NCBI GenBank assembly: GCA_947247005.1 | Contig: OX365950.1 | Location: 15,140,720-15,204,719 of the forward strand | From: Spisula solida | Lineage: Eukaryota > Mollusca > Bivalvia > Venerida > Mactridae | Direction of reading: 5' to 3' | DNA: 64,000 bases | Part shown: in pieces, positions 49,480 through 61,599 of the stretch | Layout: the number at the start of each line of letters is the position of its first letter | Position numbering within the stretch: position 1 is the stretch's first letter | Notes under the pieces: model-generated | Told to the model about the DNA's origin: nothing | The model's input: the letters and a program-made list of their open reading frames with translations, nothing else | Databases searched by the model: none | Program-made: the position numbers and the translations under genes

Positions 49480-49625
49480 AAAATTTACATTGGAACGTAA
49501 GTTTAAGGTTTTCGTTAGTGCTTATATAAAACAGTACCCAGTAACGTGGGTTGGTAGTTCCGTTTGATTGTTCAATTCTAACTACGACATCAACCGATTC
49601 TCGCGTAACATTCGAATAGATTCCT
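49480..49625 (-). CDS. Possible extracellular-type exon, minus strand, tentative
   Basis: The open frame reads S-N-V-T-R-E-S-V-D-V-V-V-R-I-E-Q-S-N-G-T and continues with alternating hydrophobic residues, two N-glycosylation motifs and a donor-like GTAAAT. It could lie between the signal-peptide exon at 50.5 kb and the frame at 48.7 kb, but its entry phase does not match the former directly, so an exon would be missing or the link is wrong. Confidence 0.2.
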
Positions 49626-50431
49626 AACATCGATATTTGTATTTTGTTTAGCGTGCGTTAAAATTCAGGTTACAATCATGGCTACATTACACAGCAAGCA
49701 ATCGGTAAAAATAATTGATAATTAAGAATTCAATTAAGCATTAGGTATACGTGCAGCACTGTAGCACTGTTTTAATTAAGTGCAAAACTCGCCTCGTGTT
49801 TTCATAAAACAATGTCGTATCATGTATTGCCATGAACTCGATGGTACGTATTATGTTAACAATTTGGACCTAAGCACATGAGAAGTAAATATACGTGTAC
49901 TTAGAAGTTTCTTAATACATCGAAAATGTTAAAACACATAGAGATAAAGTTCTAGGGAAACGCTATTTACAGTTATGCATTTACTTAATATATGCGTAAA
50001 ACTTCGAATACGTGAGTTTTGTTATCGATCTCTTTTCAAAATCACCGACTTTCATGTTATATTTCAGGTCAATATAATTTATCCGATCGTAACATATCAG
50101 ATATGTTACTGTCCTTTTCTAAACTATACCCAGCAAAGCAACAACCACCCACTAAAAAGTAAACACTACTAAAGCTGTTACCTAAAATATGTCATTGGAC
50201 TGCTCACATACGTGAATCAGTGTAGCAATACCACGTGACTTTTGACTACAGTTACAAGAAGAAATTTGTAAACATTGGAAAATAAAATAGCCATAAGTAT
50301 TTTATTTCTTCATCGATTTCTATGAAATATACGCCACGCTAAGGGGACAATTATTTGCTTTCCTGTGGTACCACCATGAACAAAAGTCAAATTAAAATAC
50401 AATAAACAGATATAAAATAAATATTTCTCAC

Positions 50432-50511
50432 CTTTTCTGTCCGACGACATCAGTTATCAGGATGATTGATACAAATCCAGACAAAAGGAAACTAAACACA
50501 GTTGTTAACAT
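50432..50511 (-). CDS. Putative first coding exon with signal peptide
   Basis: On the minus strand ATG at 50511 opens 26 codons beginning M-L-T-T-V-F-S-F-L-L-S-G-F-V-S-I-I-L-I. These form a hydrophobic core followed by polar T-D and V-V-G-Q-K, the form of a secretory signal, and run to a clean splice donor (AAAAG/GTGAGA at 50432/50431). About 160 bases upstream lies a TATA-type box. Together this looks like the start of a gene for a secreted or membrane protein whose other exons lie at lower coordinates, possibly outside this window. The function is unknown. Confidence 0.4.
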
Positions 50512-50666
50512 GTTCAAACTGTTAGGTATGGCGAACCGTGTTTATACAAACAGTGATTTCTCCCATCTAGACTGCTAACTGTTTTCTATCATAAGGCTCC
50601 GTGTGCCAATATTCCAATATCTGTGGATAGCGACAGTTGTGTGATTGTATTTTGAAGCACCAGCGA

Positions 50667-50678
50667 ATTTATATATAT
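50667..50678 (-). promoter_or_regulatory. TATA-box candidate for the signal-peptide exon
   Basis: TATATATAAATT on the minus strand, about 160 bases before the ATG at 50511. This would put a transcription start near 50640 and a leader of about 130 bases. TATA-like strings are common in AT-rich DNA, so this depends on the exon being real. Confidence 0.3.
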
Positions 50679-51369
50679 CCTACTTATACCAAACGATTAC
50701 TTTGGCGAACATTGCACTTGAGAATTAAAACATACCCTTTTAGGTGGCCATATCACGACAAATCTGAAATATGCTGGCAATGATTTATGGTCTCCTTGGC
50801 ACTTAACTCCAAAGTGACAGCGCATTATCGAAATGATTTAATCTGCATTATGAATTGATACTGTGTTAGGAACTTAGGACGGAGTGACATAAAGCCATCC
50901 ATTTGTGTGTTTTGTTTTGTTTTAACCGTGCTAAGCGCTGTCAGTTTTCCTGGAAATTAATTATCAACCAGGCACGATTCTAACAAAGAATTATATTTCA
51001 GGATCAAGCTCAAAATTATTTTAAATCAAATACAGAAAATATAGTAATAGAAAAGTAATTTATTTTACACCGGGGAAACAATGTTGATATTTACTTTATT
51101 TTCAAAGGCACATGGTTTACCAAAATAATAATTATTGTGTTTATAAATTGATTGTGTTAAGATTTTGATCCTGAATGCCTGAGATCAGCAGTTTCAGTCT
51201 AAAACACAATACCATAAAATGAATCCCCTTTTTATAAGAAAACACATGTTTTGAAGGGTTCTAAAAGTATGTCTTATGTTATATTGTTTCGTTCATACAT
51301 GTATAGTCATTGATTTTGTTGAAAGATATAATACTGCCATTACCATCCAAATAATTCTGAGCATGCTTT

Positions 51370-51490
51370 AAACCACATTTTCTATATATACTGTATTATA
51401 TCATTTGTGTTTACGTACATATATGTAACCTGTTGGGCTTCAAGCCTTATGTTTGAAATAAATATCTATATCTATAAATATCTATATCTT
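51370..51490 (+). repeat. Retroelement-like 3' tail ending in (TATCTA)n
   Basis: GTAACCTGTTGGGCTTCAAG... leads to GAAATAAATATCTATATCTA and further TATCTA units. An AATAAA-like end with a simple-repeat tail is typical of LINE or SINE 3' ends. A similar end is at about 56560-56590. Confidence 0.45.
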
Positions 51491-53358
51491 CTAAAAAACA
51501 GCACACGCCTAATTGAGCTTGAGGCTGATCCTTAAATCTTATTCCTTGTTAGAACGGGGCCAGTTCAGTCATGCTATTCTGTATAAGAAGCTGCATGATC
51601 TGGTATTTTCTTTGGAGATACATGTTTACAGAAGTCGTGGCTATTGGTTTAATTTTCATACCAGCAAAGTGGTACGTATAACGACCTACAGTAGAACATT
51701 CTAGAATATCTCTCGTGTGTATATTTAAATATTTAGCCAACTCTTTCAATTTTTTACCAGACACCAAGTTCTAAATATTTCACACACTTTGAAAGAAGCA
51801 ACATATTGTATTATATTGTTATCATTCACTAGTCACGCCTAAATAATTAGGTTAGGAACCACCAAATAGATTTGTTCTTTGGGTCAATATAAAGTGACAA
51901 TGGCCGGCCTAAAATTTCAACAAGTTTTAATCAATGGCCACCTGGGACACATATATCATCTGAAAGAAGCATATTGAAGCTTCAATATAATACATTAAAA
52001 AGGGGGAACATGTTTCTTTTAAGAAACATTTTGCACATCAAAGATGGAGAACATATTTTAGCTATTTCGCGGATTGACCCCAGACCGGTTAACCCCTACT
52101 CTATACTCTACTTTCACTTTCATATTTAGGTCAAAATGTCCCAATATTCAAGATTTAACAGTTTCACAACATCACATACATGTGCACAATCGCTTTCAAC
52201 TCAATTTCATGATTTCAAAGCAGACCTGTAAATCAATACATCCATTTCAAGTCAATCCAAGGTTTCTTTCAGGTCTGCTTTGAGTGTCTCACCATTTGGG
52301 CCGCTAATGTATTTAGTGGTTCCTTACCTTTAGCAATTGACAAACAATTTAATTTTGACGGACATTTCCACATAAGTGCAGTCTATAACTTAAGTACAAT
52401 AACATCATGTACTGACGTTATTGCATCCCTTTTCATCTAAGATCAAATAACCATTAACGATTCATGTCGTTAGACCCTATATAAAAGCATCCAGATGGCC
52501 TCATCGAACGTTTGTCTATAATATAACTTATTGTTACTAATATTCTACACCTCATGCCTCAATTCTAAGTTCATCTTGTTTAGTTGAACACACCAGCTAA
52601 GTCACCATCCGTGACGTACCATGATAGTATTGTGGACAATTAATAATTATTTATATTGCAGACATACAGAGAAACTCGGGTCACTGTCCGGTTTGAACAA
52701 TATACGTTATCAGGCGAGGTGATATCGTCCGTTCAATTATATATTCAGAACCGGAAACCTTAGTAAATAGTATCACCAAACAACTACATTGTGTCATAAA
52801 AGTAGAGTAACATTTCGCTGATGAATTTTTAGTGTTTTTCTTGATTTCGTCTGTTATTCTTAACAATGCTTTGGCATAAATATAAACATGGACTATGTGA
52901 AACACTGGGTTGTTCGCGGTGCAAAATTGAATTCCGGACGGGGAAAATAACAGGGAAAATGAACAGTTTATACACGCTTACACGTCTTAGTCAACTTAGA
53001 GGGTGGAAAATGGCAGTAGGGAGACCTCAATGCTTGGAAAACTTATGGAAATAGAATATGTAAGACATTGTTGAAGAGCCTTTTATATTGTTTTATGTTT
53101 AAGCTATGTATAAACTGTATGTACACTGAATCTAACAATGATTAAACTGACCCACTTAGTCTAACGATTCGCCAAAAATTTCGGATTTTTCAGTTTCAAG
53201 ATTGTGTATGCCTATCATATTGAGACTTCAAATGAGTTAAAATTTGCATTTTGTCCAGTGTATTTGATGTAGAATCGTTGGTTATGCATACTTATTTATG
53301 TTGAGTTATCTTGATGATCCTATGCCAGTGGATTTATGTGTGTTTATTGTATTTTCAG

Positions 53359-53490
53359 GTCCTTTCCAAAAACGATTAATCCGTGGACGACCCGTATGAA
53401 ATCAAGAACAATTACACTGGCGTAGCCCTACTTGACGAAGAAATATTGCTGATGTTGGTTGTAAATCTAAACTTTGAATAAATATTAGCT
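53359..53490 (+). other. Candidate 3' terminal exon with polyadenylation signal
   Basis: A strong acceptor (TTTATTGTATTTTCAG, ending 53358) is followed by a short GC-richer stretch with stops within 8 to 22 codons in every frame, then TGAATAAATATT near 53477. A 62-codon frame at 52866-53054 lies upstream. This could be the 3' end of a plus-strand gene; no protein family seen. Confidence 0.2.
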
Positions 53491-53589
53491 ATCAAATGTA
53501 TATTTTGTAGTTTTCAATATTATCAAGGTCAATTTCAGACGGAATGAGAAATGGGAAAATAGTCTGTGATTTGTGGGCGGATCCAAAAA

Positions 53590-53629
53590 GTGTTCTCAGG
53601 CTACTAGCAGCCTATTAACCTGAGAACAC
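53590..53629. repeat. Perfect 11-bp inverted repeat
   Basis: GTGTTCTCAGG (53590-53600) and CCTGAGAACAC (53619-53629) around an 18-base spacer; TGTTCTCAGG recurs at 53634-53643. It can form a cruciform or RNA hairpin. Confidence 0.8.
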
Positions 53630-54614
53630 ATAATGTTCTCAGGACATGTGTTATCAGGCAGTTACTATGGCAGTTGCATGATAAATTGCTTACTTACAAC
53701 GTTGGTTAAATTTTATGGGAGTGTTAAAGGGTTGTTCTAACGATATACCCAAATTATTTAACTGAAGATCTGGGGTAATTTAATGGATGACACGTCGATC
53801 AATACTATTAACAAATGCATAATATTGTGAAAAAGCACACGTTATATAAGGACTGTCTAGCTTATAAACTGTAGAATGAACGTTATGAAACTATGAATTG
53901 TGTAAATCTCGTCTGTTTAACCGATTACTTTAACAGTGACATTTTTATCACCCCTCAAAATTCATTACACATTCTACAGCGCGTAGGAATTTATTCGCAC
54001 AAATACATTTACTCAATGAAAACCTTTCCAAAATTTCACACAAATAAAAAATGATTCAACTGCTAGTGACAAATGTTCTTAAAAGTTGTTGAAAATTACA
54101 ATATTGATTGAGATTTGCTTGCACTCGATTCTCGCTCGGATGAGTTGGCTGTGGAGAAATTACATGGTTAAATTCTCAGGGAGTTCACAATTTTTATGTA
54201 ATTCGAATACTGGGCGGAGAACGGTACAATGTTAATGTACATGTAGATGAGCAATAGGCCACTTTAATACAAGTGTTTCTATATATAGTAAAAAATAGCC
54301 TATTTGCGCCTGATTATGGCCATCACGTGACTGATTATCGCCTATCCGCCCGGTCCGCAATCTCATAATCAGACCGGTTGAACGGGCGCACGTTACGTTA
54401 TCAATGTAAACATGACGTCACTTTGGAGCCAAAATGACGTTACTCGCTCATGATGAATATGGAAGATTTCTTTGCCAATTATATGTATTCTTAGCGCATT
54501 TTATTCGTTACAACTACATCAGTAATATTTACGTTATTTGCTCTCCTTAGATATTATGAAATCGATCAATTGTATTTAAGACTTTGATACACTTCAGAAC
54601 CTGACCGGAAGTTG

Positions 54615-54689
54615 ATAATCCGCCCGGTATGCATAATCACCCTTGGGCTGAAGCCCTCGAGGTAATTATTCATTTGCCGGGCGGATAAT
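54615..54689. repeat. Inverted repeat around a GGGCTGAAGCCC palindrome
   Basis: ATAATCCGCCCGG (54615-54627) faces CCGGGCGGATAAT (54677-54689) with one mismatch. Inside lies GGGCTGAAGCCC. Similar GGGCTACGCCC sequence occurs at 48849-48859, so this is probably a dispersed family. Confidence 0.7.
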
Positions 54690-55249
54690 TGCCTCCTTGC
54701 CAGGCTGTGTCGTGTATCAACGTCTAAACAATTGTCCAATTGTACCTGCTGATGTACGAAAATCTCGTAAAACTTTACAGTGCATGATATAGATACAAGG
54801 CGTTTCATAATATCTGACCCCATTACAACCGAATGTCATGAGAATATGCTTCATCTCATCTGGTGTTTCCATATACCAATGGAAAGCTAACATTTGGGAG
54901 TTTTGCTTAATATATAACAGGACAATGTTACTTATCAATGCAACCTAGGAATTTAGATTCTTGCAAAAAGTCATTTTTTTCGATAAAATTCGACAAATTG
55001 AATTTGTTTCCCTAGTAAGATCAAAGGAAGATCTTTCTACGATTCGTACTTTCGTTGGTTCGGGGAAAATTCGATCGTTAGATAAAATGTTTTCATATCA
55101 CCTTAATATCTTCTAAATAATAAACAGAGTACCGATATGTTTTGTAAATGCAAAAGATATCAATTATCTCATCATGTAGTGATAAACTTTGATATTTTCA
55201 CGACTGTGTATTTTGTAGCACGCACTGCAGTTAGCGATAACCAATGAAC

Positions 55250-56420
55250 CTATCATTGTACGGCGCAGAAAGTGCCGTACTAATGGTATGCCGTTTTCTA
55301 AGTGACCATGCACCAATCGCAACTTCTTGCGCTGATTAATCACGATACTGCCCGAAATATCCTGCAAAATGATCGGTATAGCTAAATACTAAACAGAAAC
55401 TCTGTTTGCGAGTAGCTTTACCTCAAACATATCATGTTTAAACGGCAGACATCTGCGGACCTATTTGTGGGTCTATATAATTATAGGTCTGCTAAATTAC
55501 ATTTAAGGCTGTTTTAACATTCGTTAATCATTTGTTTAATCATCGAAATAGGTTATTTAAATGATTAAGGAATGTGTTTAATATGTAAATAATCAATATT
55601 ATACAGGGCTCTACAATAGTACGGCATCCGGGACAACTCTAAATCGATTTTGGACACCTGATTATGCGCAAGAATTTAGTCCCGTCAACTCTTAATTTCA
55701 ATGACAGCAAAATCGGACAACTGACCAAAATGTTCGTAAAACCATCTACATTCGAAATTTGACTCCGTATGACAAAATCATGACCCCAAGCGTATATTTG
55801 CCTTCCGGACATCGAAATAAGCTATATGTACGAGTCAGTTTACCCCTGTCAATTAGCGAGTAATCAAGCGTCACAGTAGGTCCAATGCGTGTCGGCTAAC
55901 CTCCGCCTCTCTAATTTAATTGCGCCATACTCGGTACTGAAACATGCAACCGCGCACATGGACTGTATTGGCTAGTAATTTTACATTAAAATCAGTCACA
56001 CATCACGTAATAGGCACGGATTAGAAACGCATTGAATACCTTGTGATACACGTAGATCTATATTCCACATAATTATATAGTTAATTTTTAATAAAACATA
56101 TCACAGCTAACCAACAAACTAAGTTTGCAACTTCGTAATGCAGATGATCTATATTTTGAACGCGAAAATCTCGGCTCAGTTCTTAGATCTCGATCTCACA
56201 ACTTCAAAAGCGGGACGCGGTGACTCGAAACTAGCGCGACGACTTTGATGTGCCAGATGCGACGTAAAGTATAGGATAGATGCGTGTATTAAATTCAAGT
56301 ATTAAATTGATATAATATGATTTATGCAGCGGACTCTTCAGGCGTTGCTGATAACATTGTGCTTAGCTATTTTAAACAAATCATATGCTTCATCCTTAGG
56401 ACCACAATGGAAATAAGGGT
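55250..56420 (+). repeat. Paralogous block F' (partner of 47320-49200)
   Basis: Same order of shared stretches as block F but about 420 bp shorter, because the segment matching 48490-48910 is absent. Sequence change is substantial, so the duplication is old. Confidence 0.8.
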
Positions 56421-56449
56421 TCCTCTAAACCCATTTTTTGTGTTATCCT

Positions 56450-56595
56450 AGACATTTAATGTTAATTTGACAGGGCTATTTTATTGGTTCATGCTTAAAC
56501 ATGTATTAATTTACTGTATTTGTATGTTTTGATATTATCATTGCCATGTTAATGTCCATTTTATGTCGAATAAATATATCTATCTAGTATGCAAC
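56450..56595 (+). repeat. Retroelement-like 3' tail
   Basis: ATTTTATGTCGAATAAATATATCTATCTA near 56561-56587 is an AATAAA-type end followed by a short TATCTA tail, inserted after the F' block. The parent element was not identified. Confidence 0.4.
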
Positions 56596-56814
56596 TTCCA
56601 GATATAATGTTCCGCCGTACAAAAATTCAAGAAGAAGCTTTTTAAATATACATTTTCTGTTTTATTTTGGTAAAATTCATATTAAGTCAGGACAGGTAAA
56701 TTTAACACATGTATCTAAATGTGCAAAATTCAACGGGAATGGGGTATAATTTGTAAATGCATGTACAGTTTTAATCAATTTTTAAAAGACCTATGAGGAA
56801 AACATAATATACAG

Positions 56815-57721
56815 TTACAGTTTATTTTCAAGATTTAGGCCATTGGCCCATGAATCACATATATATACAAACAAGTTATAAAGCATTTCACAATATATGT
56901 ACATAATACAAATGGTATTGTATTGCGCGAGATTATTTACTGGAGACCCACAAAAGCTACATGTTTTCCGTTGTATCTTGTTGTTTTAACAGTTTAAAAT
57001 ATCCTAACAATTTAATTACGGAAAAGCACGACCGTACTAACGGAAAATAGTGGGTATCCGGTAAACAATCCCGCACCATACTACAAGTTATAATAATAAA
57101 CATGATTGATACGTTCCGGTCAGCATAATAATCAATAAGATAATAATAACATCGTATAACAAGGATAGAGACATAGAATAAATTTGGATTTTCAATAGCA
57201 GTATATGTTTGGAGAAAGGTTAATTAAAAATAGTACAATCTATCTCGTCTTTCGAAGCTTTTAAATATATAGATAGATAATTTCTTTACCGTGAGTTGAT
57301 TTGTGGACGAGATTAATTCAATAAATTTTGGGATGTTCGGTCTTTGCCAAAAATAACGTTTAATTAGGTCTTTTCTTAGATCATGAAATAAAGGACATTC
57401 TAGAATAAAGTGAAATTCGTCCTCTAAAATGTTGCATAATTGGCATTTACGTTCATGCCTTGGGATTTTTTGGGGTTTATGCCATCTACCTGTCTCAATT
57501 TCTAACCTGTGAGAAGATACACGTAATCGTGATAAAGCTGTTCTAAACTTACGGATAGTTACGAAATCTAAGTATTGCTTAAAACCAAATTCTGAAAATA
57601 ATATATATGAACTAGCTCTTGTCGAATTATGAAGTTGCCCATTCCATTCTTGAGTAAATACGTCATTAAGTCTTTGTTTTAGAATTGGCATAAAATGTTT
57701 TACAAGACATAAGTACATCAT
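56815..57721 (-). mobile_element. 5'-truncated LINE fragment (C-terminus plus 3' region)
   Basis: The minus strand carries the 3' end of a non-LTR retrotransposon. It holds the coding end (57224-57721) followed by about 400 bases ending near AAAATAAACTG at 56830. There is no reverse transcriptase upstream, so the copy is truncated in the usual 5' way. Confidence 0.65.
57224..57721 (-). pseudogene. LINE ORF2 C-terminal fragment with CCHC motif
   Basis: 165 codons, open to its natural stop. It has the conserved block R-V-S-S-H-R-L-E-I-E-T-G-R-W about residues 87-100, then P-R-H-E-R-K-C and a CX2CX8HX4C zinc-binding motif (C-Q-L-C ... E-D-E-F-H-F-I-L-E-C), then D-L-R-K and a F-I-E-L block. This order is familiar as the region after the reverse transcriptase in LINEs common in molluscs and other invertebrates. 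The endonuclease and reverse transcriptase are absent, so the fragment cannot act alone. Confidence 0.8.
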
Positions 57722-57787
57722 GGTGACAACGATACTTACAATTCACAATAGTATAATCCATACAATATGGCCAGTCTAAATTCATTG

Positions 57788-57881
57788 TGTTCACTTTCCC
57801 GTTCGGGCTACTTTTTACTATTCAAAATAGATTCACTTGCCCGGTCGGGCAATTTTAGATGTCCGAACGGGGAAGTGAACA
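57788..57881. repeat. Nested inverted repeat, 19-bp arms
   Basis: TGTTCACTTTCCCGTTCGG (57788-57806) faces CCGAACGGGGAAGTGAACA (57863-57881) with one mismatch. Inside is a second palindrome, TTGCCC-GGTC-GGGCAA (57837-57852). It can extrude as a cruciform; no coding. Confidence 0.85.
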
Positions 57882-58793
57882 TAAAACACCTAATATCTCA
57901 GAATCTACATGTAGACTATTTAAAATAATTCTTTACGGTAGGATTTTAGATAAACATTTTGTGGTAAGAAATGTGGTCAATTATCCGTATGCACAGGTGT
58001 AGTTTTTCGAAAATGGGCGTTTCTATTGCCCGATTAGGTTATTATCGTAGCAAAACACAACGCTTGTTGCGTGAACCAAAATATTCCTTCTCGCGAAAGT
58101 AATTTCATAGACGTGACATTTTTTCGACTTTTGAACGCTGCCCGACGCTGGTACAAACGTTCAGTGTGAACCAACCTTAAAAGATAAACAAAGGTGCGTC
58201 TAGACAGTACATTTTGGGGTATACATCTTGACCTGTCACATTGTAGTTACGTGCAGTACACTTCTACCAATCATTTTCTGGAGATGTACAACTCCATTGT
58301 TTACAAGAGTTTGCAGGGAAATAACGTGTGCTTCATTAAGTCAAGTTAGGCTTGGTGTAGATCTTGTGAAATCTACATCATAAACTTATTCATCAAAATG
58401 CTCTGTCTATAATAACCTTTACATAACCGAACAATGTACCGATACGACGGATTTCTCAAACACATAGCATTTGTACATATACAGAACCAATCCTCCCGCT
58501 ATCTGACCTTTTTGTGTAAAATGTTTAACGTATTGAAATATGTCATTCAAATATTACTAAATTAAATGTATTATATGTCATAAATTCCGTCTTTAGAGAA
58601 ACCTTGGAGAAATTTAGAACATTTGTCTTGAATAATCATATAAATGATACGGACAGTTAATCTCTCAAGACTGTTGTATGAAATCATTACAAATGAAAAT
58701 GTCACTAAATATTTCTTCAGGTTGTACACCCGAGACTACATCTGTGCTATTAATCTTAGCTTTGAAATGGATGGGAAACACCGAAAGACGTTT

Positions 58794-58884
58794 AAAAAAT
58801 GACCAAGTGCCCCGGTCGAGGTTTAAACTAGGGACCTGTCGATCCGTTGTCAAGAGCAGTATCCACACGACCACCGTGCTACCC
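58794..58884 (-). mobile_element. tRNA-derived sequence with Pol III terminator (SINE-like)
   Basis: The minus strand reads GGGGTAGCACGGTGGTCGTG (A-box-like), then a B-box-like AGTTTAAACC, then ACCGGGGCACTTGGTCATTTTTT, a T-run that would stop RNA polymerase III. It does not fold as a standard tRNA that I can confirm, so it is a tRNA pseudogene or a short SINE. Confidence 0.5.
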
Positions 58885-60811
58885 CGATGGAGATGATGAA
58901 GTGATACCAGAATGTACATACATTGCGACAGTGTATTCAATTTGACACGTACACAAACGCACGCACATGCTTATGCACATTTCAACACCATATTTCGTAC
59001 GGAACCGGGTAACAGTTCAAATACAGGACAATTGTTGTGTTATTTTATTTCAGCTTGTTTAATTATATTCGTTTTAAAGCTAATCTGTTGTAATTATTTA
59101 ATTTCAGAGGTTGGCATATAACCACATTACAGCTATTTGTGAGATTTTGTAACAACATAATTGTTATCTAAATATATTCATTTTAGAGGAAACGTAGTGA
59201 ATAATGTCTTTAACCCATAGTAATGAAGTCAATTGCGGAGTTTCTTGCTATTTTATAACATGTTTAATGATATTTGATTTAAAGGAAACATTTTGAATAT
59301 GTCTCCAATCTACAGTAATTAAGTCAATTTTGGAGGTTAGCACGTTGCAGATAGTTGTTACGGTAAGAAGACTTGCGTGAGACACGCATCTTGAAAACCT
59401 AATATTAGGCATTTTTGTATACAATTGGCACGAAACATTATAAATGTAATTTCTATAATTACATATTTTTTATGTAAAATGAGAATTTAATTTCAGTACT
59501 ACCACGTTGCCAAGGATGTAAATTCTGGATTTTGTTTGATAAATGTTATATTTTTTTCATATATTTATGCCCTCATTCGTGAAAATGTTGACTTGTGTAG
59601 CATTCTTTTGACACCAGAAGTAAGGATGCAGAATACGATTTCAAGCATTTATGTTTGATTTGGGGTCAGGTTGAATCTTAATCTGAATAAATTCTTCGTT
59701 GTATTCATATTCTATAATAGGCTGATGAAATCTTAATATATTAATCTGGTTCGTATACAAAAATGTATATAGCCAGTTTGAGATCTATTGGACCCCATAA
59801 TCGTTAAATATCTTACAAGTTACAACGCCGATTAGAAAAAAAACAACCTTACCAACTATCATAGTGTAAAACAAAATTTTATTTCCAACGTAAGGTTTTA
59901 GGTCTAAAACTGGGTAAATACAAATGGGTGGTTAATTAAGTGACCATAACAGCAAAAGACAGCAAATTTGTCCAATATAAGTTTGCATTAAGTAACACAT
60001 AATAAACCATTCCAAATATATAATGAGGCATAGGCATCAACGTTAATGGGTTTTATGTTTAAGCTCGCCTTACATTGTTTAAATAACTGAAGCAACTGTG
60101 TTGAAACCTTCGTTAGACCACAGCTAACTGTAGCTAGCCATTCAACGTGGAGAAAAGGTATTGGATAAATCTCATTTACCACAGTTCGGTGTGGTATAAT
60201 ACATGTATACAAAGTGTTGTATATAAACTTGCATTGATTTATCCAACACTATTCAGGCCAAGCAAAACAATCCCAAGTCAGGTTTCACTCGGAGTTATAA
60301 TCCCATATACAACACCTAATCATGTTCTATCCTATATTCTAACACGATCTGCGGAATGATCCATATACGCATAGAGCAAACCAGGGCATGTATTATTACC
60401 GCAATAAAATATTCCTATCAAATTGGCTGTTGCTATTTACGCCCCGTATCACGTGACATATTTATGAATGAACGTTATAGTAAAAACCTCAACATTTCGC
60501 GAACAAGACAAGTTGCACAAGTATCCAGTGTTACAGCGATGACGCATCTATTTTTAGAAACTCCATTATACCCAATATTCGTGTTGTCAAAATTGTTTCA
60601 ATGTTTAAAATGTGTTATTTCCTTCAGAAAATTTCGATGGTCGTTTTCATTAACGAGGGGGGTAATTGTACCAGCTAATAAGCCATTCAATTTCAGCGTG
60701 GAATTATGTTCAATGTCAAATGGGTGAAAATGGAATGCGCGCAGTTAAATATTACGGGATATCATCGAACTTCGAAATAAAAACTATGTTCTTGTATTTT
60801 GTCTGTGAATA

Positions 60812-60890
60812 AAACACGGACACTCGTTCGGATGCGGAAAATTACGCACTCGTGGTTTATTTTTCCGTATCCGAACTCCTGTCCGTGTTT
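60812..60890. repeat. Inverted repeat, 30-bp arms
   Basis: AAACACGGACA...GTTCGGAT-CGGAAAA (60812-60841) faces its near-complement at 60861-60890, with 26 of 30 positions paired and a 19-base spacer. The four unpaired positions are one block of three and one single. A strong cruciform or hairpin former. Confidence 0.85.
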
Positions 60891-61599
60891 CATTGACCGA
60901 CAAATTACGCGAACAGATCTTTATTTCTTAACTAATACAACATGTACGTAATGTGGTTGTACAAATGATTATTGAAATCAGAAGATGGGCCTCAGCTGTA
61001 TATGCCTTGATGATGTATCAAATGTAAGTCAAATTAAGTTATCCACATTGATCCCGTTATAGTTGTTTCAAAATACAATAACATTAGTCAACCACGTGAT
61101 ATGAATGGACTATTTTACCCCCTGTCCATTTTTTGATTAAAATACTAAAATAAATACATTTGACCCAATGGAAAAAAGTAATGTAAACAAATCTAAAATT
61201 TAACCACTCAGTTGGTAAAGGTAATTCAGTGAAGTATGCAAAACTTCAACAAAATTGCAAGTAGGCTTTTAAAGATATTTAAGGATTATGGGGGCCCAAC
61301 TTGATAGTAAACTGACTATATGCCATGCTTCCTTCACATACATGGGACAGATGCCATAACCAGTTTAAACTGGCTCCTTGACAAGCAACTTGCGAACCAA
61401 TCCATATGTATGACAAAATGCGAATAGCTTATTTCATAGAAGAACTGCACATGTCAATCCATGGTATTTAAGCCTACATTGACCAGATGAGTCTATAACT
61501 CTAGTCACTTTGTCTGCCTGTCAGGTGACAGTAACAGTAACGACAGTGATATTTATTACACAAGGAACATTTAAAATTATTTATTCAAGGACAATACAA

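Noticed and set aside
60356..60727. 123-codon plus-strand frame
   Set aside because: Starts without a clear ATG context, shows no domain and has no splice or promoter support.
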